Positions 1-5,671 of a DNA stretch of 5,885 nt are shown here, one piece after another. Within the stretch, counting starts at the first letter, position 1; each line of letters starts with the position of its first letter. The DNA lies in NCBI GenBank assembly GCA_003176075.1, contig PSRN01000003.1:1-5885 (forward strand), given 5' to 3'. A program made the position numbers and the translations under genes. Under the pieces are notes generated by a model. That model saw only the letters and a list, made by a program, of their open reading frames with translations. It ran no database searches and was not told the DNA's origin. Origin of the DNA: Bdellovibrio sp. Its GTDB lineage: Bacteria > Bdellovibrionota > Bdellovibrionia > Bdellovibrionales > Bdellovibrionaceae.

Positions 1-321
1 GCAAATACTGAGCAAATACTTAGCAAGAAAACCCCAACTGAAGGGGAAGAAATACTTAGCAAATACTTAGCAGAGTCACCGGAAATACTTAGCAAAGAGG
101 TTCCGCAACATGAGGGGGAAATACTTAGCAAATACTTAGCAGAAAATTGTGACCTTGCATTGAATTCAGTCGTGAAATACTTAGCAAATACTGAGCAGAA
201 CTTTTTGCCATCGGCTGAAGAAGCGGGCAGCAAGGCCAAAGAGAATGCAGAGCTGAAGCGTGAAATAATTAGCAACGACGGACAGCGGCATAAGCCAGAA
301 ATACTTAGCAAATACTTAGCA
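1..321 (+). repeat. Repeat cluster A: 12 copies of an 11-bp word, mostly in pairs
   Basis: Copies of AATACTTAGCA start at 4, 15, 51, 62, 84, 120, 131, 176, 187, 264, 300 and 311. Those at 4 and 187 read AATACTGAGCA; the one at 264 is degenerate (AATAATTAGCA). Most occur as head-to-tail pairs exactly 11 bp apart (4/15, 51/62, 120/131, 176/187, 300/311), separated by unrelated coding sequence of varied length. Bases 1-3 (GCA) match the end of another unit, so the cluster probably continues left of the window. All copies have the same orientation. Confidence 0.93.
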
Positions 322-2226
322 GGCGATCAGCCGCACCCAAAGCATCCAGAATCAATTCCAGAATCAAAGAAAGAGAGCCAGCCTAAAGGCCAGCCAAGGC
401 AAGGCGAGGAGTCGAGCCAGAGATTCGGGCCGCACCTTGACGCCTGTCAGCAGCAGTCTCAGCAGGACCCTTGGCAGCCCTCTGCCGAGCGGCAATGTGC
501 CGAGCGGCGCTCTGCCGAAGTAAATCATCCTTCAGGCCCATCGCCGGTTGCTGCAAATGCTTCATTTCCCGCCCCTTCATTTGCAGCGTCACCAGCGCCA
601 GGAAATCCAGCGCAAGACCTAGAAAGTGAAGCCACAAGACCAGCCACGGAAGGGGCCTCAAAAAGGGGTCAGGCGTTCACGCCGCCAGCCAAGGTTTCCC
701 GGCAGGATCGAGTAAAGGAAAGCGAAGGGGACAGTGAAAGCGAAAAAGAAGAAAAAAACATTAATGCCACGATTAAGGGCCCTAGTGATGCAAGTTTGAT
801 GGCGCTCCAATACAGCTCCGCCAGCGATGTTCCTGGCGAAGCGGCTGCGACTGCGACTGCGGCTGCGGCGGAGAGGACTAAATCTCTCGACCCCGATGCA
901 AGCAAAGAAAATGAAGCTAAGAGTGCAAGTCAGAAAAAAAGAAAACCAGGCTCAAAAGAACAGCCAGTAAAATCAGCAATAGGAGCCGAAATCCCAGGAG
1001 CCAAGCAAGAATTACCAGTGGCGGCTTCGCCGCTGCCTGCCTTGGCGGCTTCGCCGCCCCCGCTTTCAGAATACTTAGCAAATACTGAGCAAACACTTAG
1101 CAAATACTTAGCAGAATACTTAGCAAATACTGAGCAAACACTTAGCAAATACTTAGCAAATACTGAGCAAATACCTAGCAAACACTTAGCAAATACTGAG
1201 CAAACACTTAGCAAATACTTAGCAGAATACTTAGCAAATACTGAGCAAGAATTGCGCATAGACACGCTGGCAGGCAACGAAAGAGTCTTCCTCGATTTTG
1301 TGTATGAACAGTGCAAGGAAACGGCCTCTTTGCAAACCAAAAAACTCTCCAGTAACGAAGTGGCTGCCGCACTGGGTTTGGTCACGAAAGACAAGTACAG
1401 AGCCTATCAGCACGTTTGGAACGTGATCCACCGAACGACACAAAAAGGTTTCGTGCGACGGTCAGACGCGCGGGCGGGGAGGAACGGATGGACAGTTTAT
1501 GAGCTGCCCAATGAGGTCTATCGGCAGCTGCTAGCTGCTGAAAAACTAAGCCCGAAATACTTAGCAAAACACTTAGCAAACGCCTCTATTATTATTAATA
1601 AGAATAAATCTAATATAAATAATAATACGGCTCAAAAGTCGCCCAACGATGCAGCAGATGCCAATACCGCCCCCTCGTCTCCGAAGGTCGATGCCTCGCA
1701 AACACCCACAGATCCGCAAATCGGGGTCGATCTAAGTCCGGTAGCGGCATTTGGCATTACCGGCAAGCACCTGTACGACATTGCCAAGAACAAATGGGAC
1801 ATCGACAAAAACACTTTGCAAGAACTCATCAACAGGTTCCCAATTCTCGTTCAGTCGCCGGATATGAAAGCGACCAAGAAGGAGCTCTTGCCCCGAATCT
1901 TTATGTCGATCGTGAAAGACAAAGCCAAAGGCGGGGAGTGCGTTTTGGATTTTGTCGAAACCGAGGAAGACCGCTTGATCCAGCTCCAAATCGCCAAAAT
2001 GGAAACTCTGAAGAGGGAAAAAGAAGCCAGAGAAAAGGCGCTCATGGAAAGCGCTTTCGAAGAGTGGCGGGACGAACAGGGTCAACAGGTCCTGGACTCC
2101 ATGTTCCCTCTTTCCACCACCATCGCCCGCAACAGCGAACCATACCGTTTGTTTCTGGTTGAAAAATTCAAGGAGTCCGTTTGGCCCAATTACAGGGACG
2201 GCTACTTGGCCAGGATAAAATCCTGA
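1..2226 (+). CDS. Iteron-bearing putative replication initiator / DNA-binding protein, 5'-partial
   Basis: The frame is open from base 1 to the TGA at 2224-2226, 741 residues within the window. A TTG at 160 could be called as a start, but the codons before it are open and carry the same in-frame repeats, so the true start lies left of the window. Numbering from base 1: residues 1-107 hold repeats giving ILSK, KYLA and NTEQ; 108-356 are a low-complexity linker rich in Ala, Ser, Pro, Glu, Lys and Gln; 357-416 are the dense array; about 417-515 look like a winged helix-turn-helix, with a helical segment (SSNEVAAALGL) and a wing-like end (GRNGWTVYELPNEVY); 519-526 are two more repeats; 529-543 are Ile/Asn/Lys-rich; 580-741 are a charged C-terminal domain with a probable coiled coil near 655-695. 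I do not recognise a named family. Initiator function is inferred from the wHTH, iterons and A/T-rich tract. A partition or regulatory protein is possible. Confidence 0.88.
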   Translation, partial: ANTEQILSKKTPTEGEEILSKYLAESPEILSKEVPQHEGEILSKYLAENCDLALNSVVKYLANTEQNFLPSAEEAGSKAKENAELKREIISNDGQRHKPEILSKYLAGDQPHPKHPESIPESKKESQPKGQPRQGEESSQRFGPHLDACQQQSQQDPWQPSAERQCAERRSAEVNHPSGPSPVAANASFPAPSFAASPAPGNPAQDLESEATRPATEGASKRGQAFTPPAKVSRQDRVKESEGDSESEKEEKNINATIKGPSDASLMALQYSSASDVPGEAAATATAAAAERTKSLDPDASKENEAKSASQKKRKPGSKEQPVKSAIGAEIPGAKQELPVAASPLPALAASPPPLSEYLANTEQTLSKYLAEYLANTEQTLSKYLANTEQIPSKHLANTEQTLSKYLAEYLANTEQELRIDTLAGNERVFLDFVYEQCKETASLQTKKLSSNEVAAALGLVTKDKYRAYQHVWNVIHRTTQKGFVRRSDARAGRNGWTVYELPNEVYRQLLAAEKLSPKYLAKHLANASIIINKNKSNINNNTAQKSPNDAADANTAPSSPKVDASQTPTDPQIGVDLSPVAAFGITGKHLYDIAKNKWDIDKNTLQELINRFPILVQSPDMKATKKELLPRIFMSIVKDKAKGGECVLDFVETEEDRLIQLQIAKMETLKREKEAREKALMESAFEEWRDEQGQQVLDSMFPLSTTIARNSEPYRLFLVEKFKESVWPNYRDGYLARIKS
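483..518 (+). repeat. Short 15-bp direct repeat in the linker
   Basis: TGCCGAGCGGC occurs at 483-493 and 498-508, and a third partial copy (TGCCGA) starts at 513, so the period is 15 bp. It encodes SAERQ, CAERR, SAEV in frame. The frame-preserving period suggests ordinary local duplication in a disordered linker, unlike the 11-bp word. Confidence 0.6.
1020..1058. repeat. Two GC-rich hairpins directly before the main iteron array
   Basis: GGCGGCTTCGCCG is repeated at 1020-1032 and 1044-1056. Each copy is an inverted repeat around TTC: GCGGC/GCCGC (1021-1025 with 1029-1033) and GGCGGC/GCCGCC (1044-1049 with 1053-1058). They encode the repeated peptide AASP. The second hairpin ends 11 bp before the first unit of the dense array at 1070. 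They may be local duplication in a Pro/Ala linker, or structural elements beside a protein-binding array. Confidence 0.6.
1070..1247 (+). repeat. Repeat cluster B: 16 tandem 11-bp units (iteron-like array)
   Basis: Units start at 1070, 1081, 1092, 1103, 1115, 1126, 1137, 1148, 1159, 1170, 1181, 1192, 1203, 1214, 1226 and 1237. They are head to tail without gaps except for a single extra G at 1114 and at 1225. Sequence types are AATACTTAGCA, AATACTGAGCA (1081, 1126, 1159, 1192, 1237), AACACTTAGCA (1092, 1137, 1181, 1203) and AATACCTAGCA (1170). The order shows a higher-order block of four units plus G, 45 bp or 15 codons, at 1070-1114 and 1181-1225, so the array has grown by frame-preserving duplication. 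The 11-bp period is close to one DNA turn, as expected for cooperative binding on one face. Plasmid iterons and the 11-bp parC repeats of plasmid R1 are known parallels in form only. Confidence 0.95.
1556..1578 (+). repeat. Repeat cluster C: two 11-bp units beside the A/T-rich tract
   Basis: AATACTTAGCA at 1556-1566 and AACACTTAGCA at 1568-1578, separated by one A at 1567. They encode KYLAKHLA. They lie about 310 bp after the dense array, just past the probable winged-helix coding region, and end 8 bp before the A/T-rich tract. Confidence 0.9.
1587..1627. other. A/T-rich tract, candidate DNA unwinding element
   Basis: Forty-one bases contain only two G or C. It encodes an Ile/Asn/Lys-rich stretch (IIINKNKSNINNN) unlike the flanking protein. 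In iteron origins, an A/T-rich region next to initiator-binding repeats is the usual melting site; that role here is inferred from position alone. I found no perfect DnaA box (TTATNCACA) nearby. Confidence 0.5.
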
Positions 2227-2578
2227 AATCTCGAAAATAAAAATTATGCTACATGAGTCTGACGATTTCCACGCCCTTTTACTTGGCATTTTCGGCGGCC
2301 GTCCAAAAGCGGCACCACATGCATCCTCGGGTGGAACTTCCAAACAGCGTAAAACGCGTTTAAAGGCCCTAGGACGCGTTTTTCTGAGTTCATTGTAGTA
2401 TACAAAAGGCCTTGGCTGGTTTGCGTTGCTTGGAAGCGACGACAGTAATTTTCAAAAAGTCTTTTATCGCGCTGCAGAATATAATCTGCGAAGTGCGACA
2501 ATCTAAACATAATAAACCTATCCTGCTGGCATCCCTTGAGGCGGCGCATAACCTCAGAAATTTGAAAAGCTCGGCAAT
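2227..2578. other. Stretch without a convincing gene between convergent genes
   Basis: It separates the repeat-bearing gene from the convergent HTH gene. It holds one hairpin (2351-2382). A minus-strand frame at 2244-2582 could encode 112 aa, starting with TTG that overlaps the stop of the HTH gene by four bases (TTGA). I do not recognise that peptide and see no clear ribosome site, so I do not call it; it may be a decayed gene. Confidence 0.5.
2351..2383. terminator. Possible bidirectional terminator hairpin
   Basis: AAAACGCGT at 2351-2359 is the exact inverse of ACGCGTTTT at 2374-2382, with a 14-nt loop, and a T run follows to 2383. A-rich and T-rich flanks on the two sides would give a U run on either strand, which suits its place between convergent genes. 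The G+C core is only four pairs and it sits about 125 bp past the first gene, so it would be weak. Confidence 0.35.
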
Positions 2579-3166
2579 TCAAGCCTCGAGATAGTTCTCT
2601 GTTCCTGATCTCAAAAGAGTTTTTTCGAGCAGTTCGTTGACAACCTCAATGGTTTTTTTTTCGTTTCTTCGCGCGATTTTTCGAAGTTCGCCGAGAAGGT
2701 CGTCGCCAATTTCGCCGGAAGTGATTTTCTTGCGCAGGGTTCTCGACTCCCTGTATTGCAAAATATGAGCTTCCAAGAAACTGCGGTGCCCGCCCCTTGA
2801 TTTCCGCGAGGGGATGATTCTTCTATCGGCCAATCGCCGAAGAGTATTTTCGCTGATTCCCAGAAGTTGGGCCGCTTCCCTGGTCGAAAGCCGCTGGCTT
2901 TCGGTTTCCGAAAAAAGCCGCTTCGGTATCGAAGGCGGAGGAGGGCGCTTGTTCGCATTCTCAAAGTCCTTCAGTCGCTGTTGCACCTTGAGCCAAGTCT
3001 TGGCAATGTCTTTGGCCAAATTGAAGAGGTACTTTGGCGTGAGCCCGCCCGGACCCGGGCGCTCCATGACTTGCCAGATATGAAGGTCGGGGACCGAAAG
3101 TACGATATACTCAAGCTCTTGGCTGATCAGGAGTGGGTAGCTAAAAACGCTGATTCGTCTTTTCAT
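2579..3166 (-). CDS. MerR/excisionase-type helix-turn-helix DNA-binding protein
   Basis: The product is 195 aa, starting at ATG 3166-3164 with a modest purine-rich site (AGAAG) just upstream and ending at TGA 2581-2579. Residues about 93-140 fit the helix-turn-helix of MerR and excisionase families: LSTREAAQLLGISENTLRRL followed by ADRRIIPSRKSRGGHRSF, where the GGHR turn before a short strand is typical. Residues 1-90 are not recognised and end in a Pro run (PPPP near 75-78). Residues 145-195 are charged and helical and could be for oligomerisation. MerR-type HTH proteins act as regulators or recombination directionality factors; which applies here cannot be told, and no integrase is in the window. 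It converges with the repeat-bearing gene and has no operon partner to its right. Confidence 0.85.
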   Translation of the reverse strand: MKRRISVFSYPLLISQELEYIVLSVPDLHIWQVMERPGPGGLTPKYLFNLAKDIAKTWLKVQQRLKDFENANKRPPPPSIPKRLFSETESQRLSTREAAQLLGISENTLRRLADRRIIPSRKSRGGHRSFLEAHILQYRESRTLRKKITSGEIGDDLLGELRKIARRNEKKTIEVVNELLEKTLLRSGTENYLEA

Positions 3167-3194
3167 TGTTTTCTTCTTTCAACTTTGTCTTCTT

Positions 3195-3218
3195 GCAAAT
3201 TTCGCTTTTTGCAAATTT
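3195..3218. promoter_or_regulatory. Paired GCAAATTT motif, possible operator of the HTH gene
   Basis: GCAAATTT occurs at 3195-3202 and 3211-3218, 16 bp apart, between 29 and 52 bp upstream of the HTH gene start. A loosely similar GCGAAATTGCG lies at 3262-3272. Spaced repeats just upstream of a DNA-binding protein gene suit autoregulation, but the motif is A/T-rich and short. Confidence 0.3.
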
Positions 3219-3516
3219 ACCTTCCTTTAAAAAATGCCATTTTTGAGCAGTAAGATCATGTGCGAAATTGCGATTTTATTGCTTGCTTTAACTCCGCTTT
3301 GCTTGATGCCCAAAGAAGTCCCCCAGGGCCGCACGATGATCCAGGTGTCTGAAGGAGCGGCGCCAAGCCGTTGACGCTTCCTTTTGGCGGGTCGATTTTT
3401 ATCACCGGAAAATGTAATCATTATGGGAGAAACGCCGCCGCGAAACTGTTACGATGCGTACGATTTGTTTGATTTTCGATTAAAGAGAATCCATTTAGGG
3501 AAATCCATTCAAGAAA

Positions 3517-3521
3517 AGGAG
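3517..3521 (+). promoter_or_regulatory. Ribosome binding site fixing a GTG start
   Basis: AGGAG lies 7 bases before the GTG at 3529. The next in-frame ATG, at 3544, would be 22 bases away, so GTG is favoured as the start. Confidence 0.75.
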
Positions 3522-3528
3522 AACGGTT

Positions 3529-3897
3529 GTGAAAAAGTCGGTCATGAAGGGGCTCAACGTTGGGTTCGGGTTCTTGGCGCTTTCAATTCTCGCGGGGTGT
3601 GCCTCGTCATCGGTTCAACCGCTCACGGCGAAAAAATATCCAAACAAACCTGCTGATTGTGGTTTGGAGTTTTATACTGATGCCAATAGAGTCCAAAGAA
3701 AATACTCCGAATTAGCGCTTGTGACTCATAAGACCGAACAGGATGCGTTCTCTGATAAGGGCGCCGCAAAAATCACTGAAGCGCTTCGCAAGGAAGCCTG
3801 CAAGCTTGGAGCTGATGGTTTGATCATCAAGAGCGCGATCCAAGGAACCTGGGGGGACCCAGGCAGGGGCGAAGGGATCGCCATCAAGTTTGAATAG
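3529..3897 (+). CDS. Small outer-membrane-type lipoprotein, DUF4156/RcsF-like pattern
   Basis: The product is 122 aa, starting at GTG with a well-placed AGGAG. Residues 1-23 form a signal peptide (Lys-rich start, then a hydrophobic core) ending in the lipobox L-A-G-C with Cys24 as the lipidated residue. Ala after Cys suggests sorting to the outer membrane in a Lol-type system. The mature part has Cys44 and Cys92 and a C-terminal segment KEACKLGADGLIIKSA, a pattern found in small periplasmic lipoproteins where Gly-Ala-Asp precedes a hydrophobic strand. The family assignment is by motif resemblance only; the lipoprotein nature is clear. No operon partner: the next gene on this strand is over 800 bp away. 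Confidence 0.85.
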   Translation: MKKSVMKGLNVGFGFLALSILAGCASSSVQPLTAKKYPNKPADCGLEFYTDANRVQRKYSELALVTHKTEQDAFSDKGAAKITEALRKEACKLGADGLIIKSAIQGTWGDPGRGEGIAIKFE

Positions 3898-3979
3898 GCC
3901 GCGATGAAAATGCACAGACGAGCGATATTGAAACATAACATTTATTTGTAAAAATGTGGGCGTGCTGGTCATCAAGAAC

Positions 3980-3998
3980 GGACAGCAATGGACAGCAA
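3980..3998 (+). repeat. Short tandem repeat GGACAGCAA
   Basis: Two copies of GGACAGCAA start at 3980 and 3990, a 10-bp period with one T between. Two copies only, so chance or slippage is possible. Confidence 0.5.
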
Positions 3999-4118
3999 CC
4001 ACACACCCGGCCGCTGGAGAAAGGGGGCGGCTAAAAAATTACAATAAATCCAACTTCTTGGCGCATGATGGGCGAGTGGCGAAAGACGCTCACTTGAGAT
4101 TTACTTTTCAAATCTGCC

Positions 4119-4176
4119 AAAACTGCCATTTTTCAGCGGCAATTTTGCGCAGTTCAGCACGACTTTACTCGCTTTG
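4119..4176. repeat. Second copy of a degenerate dispersed repeat (first at 3230-3301)
   Basis: TGCCATTTTT followed by nAGCnG occurs at 3235-3250 and 4124-4139 (14 of 16 identical), with A-rich DNA before both. Further on, TTTAACTCCGCTTTG (3287-3301) resembles TTTACTCGCTTTG (4164-4176). The spacing differs by about 13 bp. The copies are in the same orientation and flank the lipoprotein gene. Confidence 0.3.
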
Positions 4177-4212
4177 TTAATAGAAAGATTTGAGCACTTA
4201 GCTTTCGTAACG

Positions 4213-4608
4213 TTATGTTTCTGGAGGGGGAAGGGGCTGGGGCAGGGCGGGGGGTTCTGTCGCCTCATGAGGCGCCACGGTTTCTTCGGCGAGAACAGTT
4301 GTGGAGTTGTCGACGATTCCCAGAAACGCGAGTTCGACGTTCCGAGTCTCATCTGACAAAGTGACGATTTTGCCTCGGCGCAAAGGACCCTCGAGTTGAA
4401 ACCACTTGGCGACGAAACGAGCGATGGGGGTGGGACGTGGTGACTCTGAAGGCGATTCCGGACGGTTACGGCTATCGGCGCTTCCTGGCGCTACGGGAAA
4501 CCAGGTCTTGTTGAGAAGGCCGCAAGATATCGCCGCGGGAAAGGCAGCTGGGCTCGCGGCGATAAAGCAGAAGGCAACAATAAGGGTTGGGGCACTTTTA
4601 AAATTCAT
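4213..4608 (-). CDS. Secreted Pro-rich protein of unknown function
   Basis: The product is 131 aa, ATG at 4608-4606, TAA at 4215-4213. Residues 1-26 look like a Sec signal peptide: Lys4, a hydrophobic core (LIVAFCFIAA) and a cleavage-type AFPAA near 22-26. The mature part has a Pro/Ser/Arg-rich segment (about 46-62), a middle with alternating strand character (79-110, GKIVTLSD to STTVLAEE) and a Pro-rich tail (119-130). The ribosome site is weak. The middle could be a small beta domain. I do not recognise a family. It is divergent from the gene at 4720 with a 111-bp gap that could hold both promoters. Confidence 0.55.
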   Translation of the reverse strand: MNFKSAPTLIVAFCFIAASPAAFPAAISCGLLNKTWFPVAPGSADSRNRPESPSESPRPTPIARFVAKWFQLEGPLRRGKIVTLSDETRNVELAFLGIVDNSTTVLAEETVAPHEATEPPALPQPLPPPET

Positions 4609-4719
4609 TTAATCGCCATTTCATCCAGGACAAAGTCACACATGAGGTGCCAAGCAAAGCCATGGCGGCCGCTTCACCGTTGAAGAGTCTAGCGACGCGC
4701 CGAATTTGGGCACTCAGTC

Positions 4720-5382
4720 ATGCCCGGAGCAGCCAGCACCCGGGAAATTCAAGAAAACCAGGAAAAGATCAACCATTCTGTCCATGCGGACGCCAGAACT
4801 CGCGGACAATCCCTCCTTGTCGCTTTGAGCTTTGTCTCAGAGAAGAGCCGGAACACAGCCGAGCCGATGGATCCCGCCAGCCTCCTCACCCTCTTGAGAG
4901 GAGAATTTACCGATTCGATGCCGAAACTCCCTGAATTGTGGGCGAGCACCCCCTTTGACAAAAACTGGGAGTCGCTCTTTCGCAAAATCTATCAGGCTTT
5001 GGTCACTTACCAGGAGCAAAAGCCAAGCGCAAGCGAAGCTTCGGGCATAAATGAGGATCCCGAACTAGTCAGGAACCTGGCAAATAAGCTCGAAGAATTG
5101 AAACACGATTTTTATTCTCGCGTCGATCAGTCGCAGCAACGAAAATCGATTCGCAACTGGTTGTCTTCTCATCTTTCTCGCTTTGCCGGTCACACCGGAA
5201 AGAGCATTGTTCTGCAAGCCCTCTTCAACTATTCGGGATATGAATTCTACCGCAAATTCAGAGGGGTGATTCTCGATTCCCGCACCATCCGCAGTTCTGC
5301 AAAGCAATTCAATATTGATTACGATGGCAGCGTCGCGCTGACGGCCACCACCTTGATGCAAAATTACGGTGGCATCTTTTAG
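4720..5382 (+). CDS. Hypothetical 220-aa soluble protein
   Basis: The frame is closed upstream by TAG at 4690-4692, and ATG 4720 is the first ATG. It has no good ribosome site, so the start is uncertain: ATG 4867 (residue 50) and ATG 4918 (residue 67) are alternatives, the last with a purine run GAGAGGAGAA 13 bases before it. There is no signal peptide or membrane segment. Residues 80-100 and 113-140 are predicted helical and charged; 145-220 are a mixed region ending TLMQNYGGIF with conserved-looking aromatic residues (NYSGYEFYRKF near 170-180). I do not recognise a family or catalytic motif. The even amino-acid use and 663-bp length support a real gene. Confidence 0.65.
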   Translation: MPGAASTREIQENQEKINHSVHADARTRGQSLLVALSFVSEKSRNTAEPMDPASLLTLLRGEFTDSMPKLPELWASTPFDKNWESLFRKIYQALVTYQEQKPSASEASGINEDPELVRNLANKLEELKHDFYSRVDQSQQRKSIRNWLSSHLSRFAGHTGKSIVLQALFNYSGYEFYRKFRGVILDSRTIRSSAKQFNIDYDGSVALTATTLMQNYGGIF

Positions 5383-5499
5383 GGCTTTAAGGATTTTGTC
5401 GGCGCTCTGATTGTACAACTGAAAAAAAGTCAGGGAGTGTTTCAGGCTGCAACAGCTACCCGAATGTCACCATCTTTTTGACAGCTTAAACAGTTAACT

Positions 5500-5537
5500 C
5501 GTGAAAATTCAGAGAGATTATCAAAGAAGTTTTCACG
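5500..5537 (+). terminator. Possible terminator hairpin after the 220-aa gene
   Basis: CGTGAAAA at 5500-5507 pairs with TTTTCACG at 5530-5537, extended by two weaker pairs, with an 18-nt loop and CCGTTTTT after it. The rest of the 289-bp gap 5383-5671 shows nothing that I can name. The stem is A/T-rich and the T run is offset by two bases, so this is weak. Confidence 0.3.
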
Positions 5538-5657
5538 CCGTTTTTGCAATCTCAAAAAAGACACTGGACGGTGGCTTGCTCTTTCAATTTTTGTAAGTCG
5601 AGAAATTTGATTTCCAGTCCTAACCTGAAAAAGAAAAAGGCGACTGACCTTCCCAAC

Positions 5658-5663
5658 AAGGAG
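5658..5663 (+). promoter_or_regulatory. Strong ribosome binding site
   Basis: AAGGAG lies 8 bases before ATG 5672, the best ribosome site in the window. It supports a gene that runs off the right edge. Confidence 0.8.
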
Positions 5664-5671
5664 TTTTCTCC

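Larger units (their letters stand above)
1020..1627. promoter_or_regulatory. Candidate intragenic replication origin (or centromere/operator)
   Basis: Within one gene there are, in order, two GC hairpins (1020-1058), 16 tandem 11-bp units (1070-1247), DNA coding for a probable winged-helix domain, two more units (1556-1578) and a 41-bp A/T tract (1587-1627). The arrangement resembles the lambda origin, where iterons and an A/T-rich region lie inside the initiator gene O. It could instead be a partition centromere or an autorepressor operator. The layout is seen directly; the role is inferred. Confidence 0.45.
3167..3528. other. Regulatory-type spacer between divergent genes
   Basis: This holds the 5' regions of the minus-strand HTH gene and the plus-strand lipoprotein gene. 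Near the HTH gene are two GCAAATTT copies and a near-palindrome AAAATGCCATTTT (3232-3244). A minus-strand frame at 3227-3421 (64 aa) has no recognisable features and I do not call it. I saw no promoter close enough to consensus to place. Confidence 0.5.
3898..4212. other. Gene-free spacer with small repeats
   Basis: No frame here has a credible start, ribosome site or recognisable product. It contains GGACAGCAA twice (3980-3998), a 6-bp inverted repeat AGATTT/AAATCT (4097-4102, 4110-4115), and a segment near 4119-4176 resembling the one near 3230-3301. Confidence 0.5.

Noticed and set aside
930..1394. Minus-strand frame of 154 codons with FAKYLLSVCSV repeats
   Set aside because: It is the reverse reading of the dense 11-bp array, which has no stops in that frame. 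The plus-strand frame explains the TAG-avoiding substitutions and carries the recognisable domains.
4..1578. CRISPR array
   Set aside because: Units are 11 bp, mostly without spacers, inside a long coding frame, and no cas gene is visible.
1732..2343. Minus-strand frame of 203 codons
   Set aside because: It lies opposite the C-terminal domain of the repeat-bearing gene, has no ribosome site, and its peptide looks like antisense translation.
2867..3253. Plus-strand frame of 128 codons across the HTH gene
   Set aside because: It is antisense to a well-supported HTH gene and has no domain of its own.
3230..4176. Integron attC sites around the lipoprotein gene
   Set aside because: No GTTRRRY/RYYYAAC core pair is found at the expected places, and no integron integrase is present.
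4647..4934. Plus-strand frame of 95 codons overlapping the start of the 220-aa gene
   Set aside because: It overlaps a longer frame with more protein-like composition, and shows no ribosome site or recognisable motif.
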